6,274 nucleotides of DNA from contig CAMWSZ010000188.1 in the NCBI GenBank assembly GCA_947177005.1, positions 1 to 6,274 of the forward strand, in the 5' to 3' direction. Both the position numbers and the translations under genes were made by a program. Under the pieces are notes generated by a model, which saw nothing but the letters and a program-made list of their open reading frames with translations, had not been told where the DNA came from and did not search any database. Below are positions 5,080-6,274 of the stretch, piece by piece (position 1 is the first letter of the stretch; every line of letters begins with the position of its first letter). Source of the DNA: an uncultured Clostridia bacterium (GTDB lineage Bacteria > Bacillota > Clostridia > Oscillospirales > Oscillospiraceae).

Positions 5080-6274
5080 TCATGCCGCGTCAAAGATACT
5101 TTCCGGCGGCAGGTCCGGTTCGGGCGGCAGATCCGGTTCCGGCTCCGGTACGGTAGACGGAGCGGGGTCCTGCGCTGCCGGAGGGTCCTGTACAAACACC
5201 GGCGGAACCTCGCCTGTCCCGCCGCCGGACTCGGGGTCCGGCAGGACCGGTTCCCCGGTCTCACTGGGTCTGCTGTCCATACCGCTGGGTGTATTTGCCG
5301 TGCTGCCGGACGGCTCATTCGGTTTTGTACCTGTATCCGCCGGTTTTATGGTGGTCTGGCTGTCCGGCTTCTGGCCGGAGCTGCCGGAAGAACTGGAGGA
5401 ACCAGAGGTACCGGAAGAGCTGGCCGGGCCGGAAGAGCCGGACTGTCCGGAGGAACTGCTGGCCGTTACGCCTGACGGCTTGCTGACGCTGGTCCCGCCG
5501 CCCTCGCTGCTGCTGATTTTCCCGGAGTAGCTTTTTCCCCAGGAGGAATCCAGCAAGGTCCCGCCGCCGGTCACATAGCAGGAGCCGTCGCTCCGGCGCA
5601 CAATGGCCCGCAGGTCATCCACAGTAATATCTCTGCTGTAGGGATTGAACTGTTCATTAATCAGCGGAATAATTCCCTCCGTATCGGGGAGGAAGTACCA
5701 CGCGCCGCGGTACGTCCCCACATCGAAAAAGGGCATTGTGCTGGACTGGACCGCATCGAGATCGATGCTCAGCGCTTTGGAGGCAAACCAGGTCAAATCG
5801 CTGAGCTTCAAATCGGTCTCCACGTTATCCATAAAGATATCAATGAACTCACCGATCTTGGTCATGTTTTTCAGCTTCAGGACCTCTTTCGCCATTGCCT
5901 TCAAAAACGCCTTCTGGGTATCCATACGGCCGGTATCATTGTACCCCACACTGACGTCATTGTCGTGACGGTAGCGGAGCATCTCCATTGCCTTCTGCCC
6001 GTTCAGCTTCTGCACACCCTTGCTCAGATGAATGTGCAGGTCTTGATAGGGGTCGTCGTAATTCATATTTCTGGGCACATCGAATTCCACGCCGCCCACG
6101 GCATCGACGATCCGCCCCACAGCCTTCCACTCAATTGCCACATAGAAATCGGGCTTCACGCCGGTCAGATAGGCGACCTGCTGTTTGAGGTTGTCGATCC
6201 CGCCGCCGCTGGACTCCTTGGCGTTGTACACGCTGTTGATTTTTTTGGTGCTCCAGGACACATTGACGGCGGTA
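5080..6274 (-). CDS. LCP family glycopolymer transferase, N-terminus cut off by the window edge
   Basis: This is a partial gene: 397 residues are visible and the frame stays open to the right edge. The first visible residues, TAVNVSWSTKKINSVY, align with TMINVSWDIKKINSVY of the neighbouring LCP protein just after its catalytic SIPRD motif, so the membrane anchor and first LCP motifs lie outside the window. A GTG at 6259-6261 could be taken for a start, but homology runs through it. Visible motifs are KKIN, GGVEFDVP, the block MNYDDPYQDLHIHL (from 6066 leftward), RYR (5968-5976), then GYNDTGR and a Gln, spaced as in clostridial LCP proteins. From about 5514 to the stop the chain is a tail: Ser/Gly-rich, then Pro/Thr/Ser-rich with EPVLP, then Pro-Glu-rich, ending SIFDAA. 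No sortase signal is seen. Its role is presumably the same as that of its paralogue, perhaps with a different polymer or growth condition. Confidence 0.93.
   Translation of the reverse strand, partial: TAVNVSWSTKKINSVYNAKESSGGGIDNLKQQVAYLTGVKPDFYVAIEWKAVGRIVDAVGGVEFDVPRNMNYDDPYQDLHIHLSKGVQKLNGQKAMEMLRYRHDNDVSVGYNDTGRMDTQKAFLKAMAKEVLKLKNMTKIGEFIDIFMDNVETDLKLSDLTWFASKALSIDLDAVQSSTMPFFDVGTYRGAWYFLPDTEGIIPLINEQFNPYSRDITVDDLRAIVRRSDGSCYVTGGGTLLDSSWGKSYSGKISSSEGGGTSVSKPSGVTASSSSGQSGSSGPASSSGTSGSSSSSGSSGQKPDSQTTIKPADTGTKPNEPSGSTANTPSGMDSRPSETGEPVLPDPESGGGTGEVPPVFVQDPPAAQDPAPSTVPEPEPDLPPEPDLPPESIFDAA
5101..5148 (-). repeat. Pro-Glu-Pro-Asp-Leu repeat at the end of the truncated LCP gene
   Basis: Two adjacent imperfect 18-nt units (5105-5122 and 5123-5140 on the + strand) encode tandem PPEPDL-type repeats, giving PEPEPDLPPEPDLPPES. 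This is the counterpart of the Pro-Glu segment that ends the other LCP protein, but with a different unit. Confidence 0.75.
5371..5514 (-). repeat. Ser/Gly low-complexity coding repeat, GC-rich
   Basis: This encodes a run of nearly only Ser and Gly with a few Gln, Pro, Thr, Ala and Lys. On the + strand the short motif CCGGAAGAGC recurs (5411-5420, 5429-5438, and a near copy at 5384-5393). It holds the same place in the chain as the Asn/Ser-rich tract of the neighbouring LCP protein but differs in composition. Confidence 0.8.

Noticed and set aside
3478..5475. Open reading frame of 665 codons on the + strand, antisense to both LCP genes
   Set aside because: It runs opposite to two genes with clear LCP motifs and through their intergenic gap. 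Its protein is rich in His, Ile, Arg and Cys with no recognisable domain, and its codon pattern mirrors the minus-strand genes.
1..6274. Mobile element, RNA gene, defence system or riboswitch
   Set aside because: All gaps between genes are under 50 nt. No transposase, integrase, terminal inverted repeats, tRNA-like folds or leader structures were found apart from the convergent hairpin.

Overview
The window reads as ordinary chromosomal DNA of a fairly GC-rich Gram-positive anaerobe of the Clostridia. An Oscillospiraceae-like gut organism (Oscillibacter/Flavonifractor type) is my best guess, from the protein flavour, the GC-rich codon use, strong AGGAGG-type ribosome binding sites and two LytR-CpsA-Psr (LCP) wall-polymer transferases next to rsfS. 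The taxonomic call is inference; no rRNA or other marker is present.

Layout: two convergent gene groups meet at about position 2850. On the + strand, a TauE/SafE-type membrane permease (2-772) is followed 21 nt later by a complete recG (794-2836). On the - strand, read from right to left, come a 5'-truncated LCP gene (5080-6274, N-terminus beyond the window), a complete second LCP gene (3268-5040) and rsfS (2867-3229). The gaps between these three are 39 and 38 nt, and each downstream gene has its own ribosome binding site, so they look like one operon. A perfect 13-bp stem with a 4-nt loop (2848-2877) lies between the convergent groups and probably serves both directions. The stop codon and last codons of rsfS lie inside this stem.

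How the genes work together: the two LCP proteins should be anchored in the membrane with their catalytic domain outside, and should attach lipid-linked glycopolymers to peptidoglycan. RsfS binds ribosomal protein uL14 and silences ribosomes in starvation. In many Clostridia and Bacilli rsfS lies in a cluster with nadD, yqeK and an LCP gene, so nadD/yqeK are the expected genes just beyond the right edge (prediction only). RecG rescues stalled replication forks and has no evident link to the permease other than co-transcription.

The most distinctive signal is in the tails of the two LCP paralogues. Both carry long low-complexity extensions that end in Pro-Glu-rich repeats and share an EPVLP motif. 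One tail is Asn/Ser-rich and AT-rich, the other Ser/Gly-rich and GC-rich. I see no mobile element, CRISPR array, RNA gene, riboswitch or defence system, and no convincing evidence of an undescribed system. All intergenic gaps are shorter than 50 nt.
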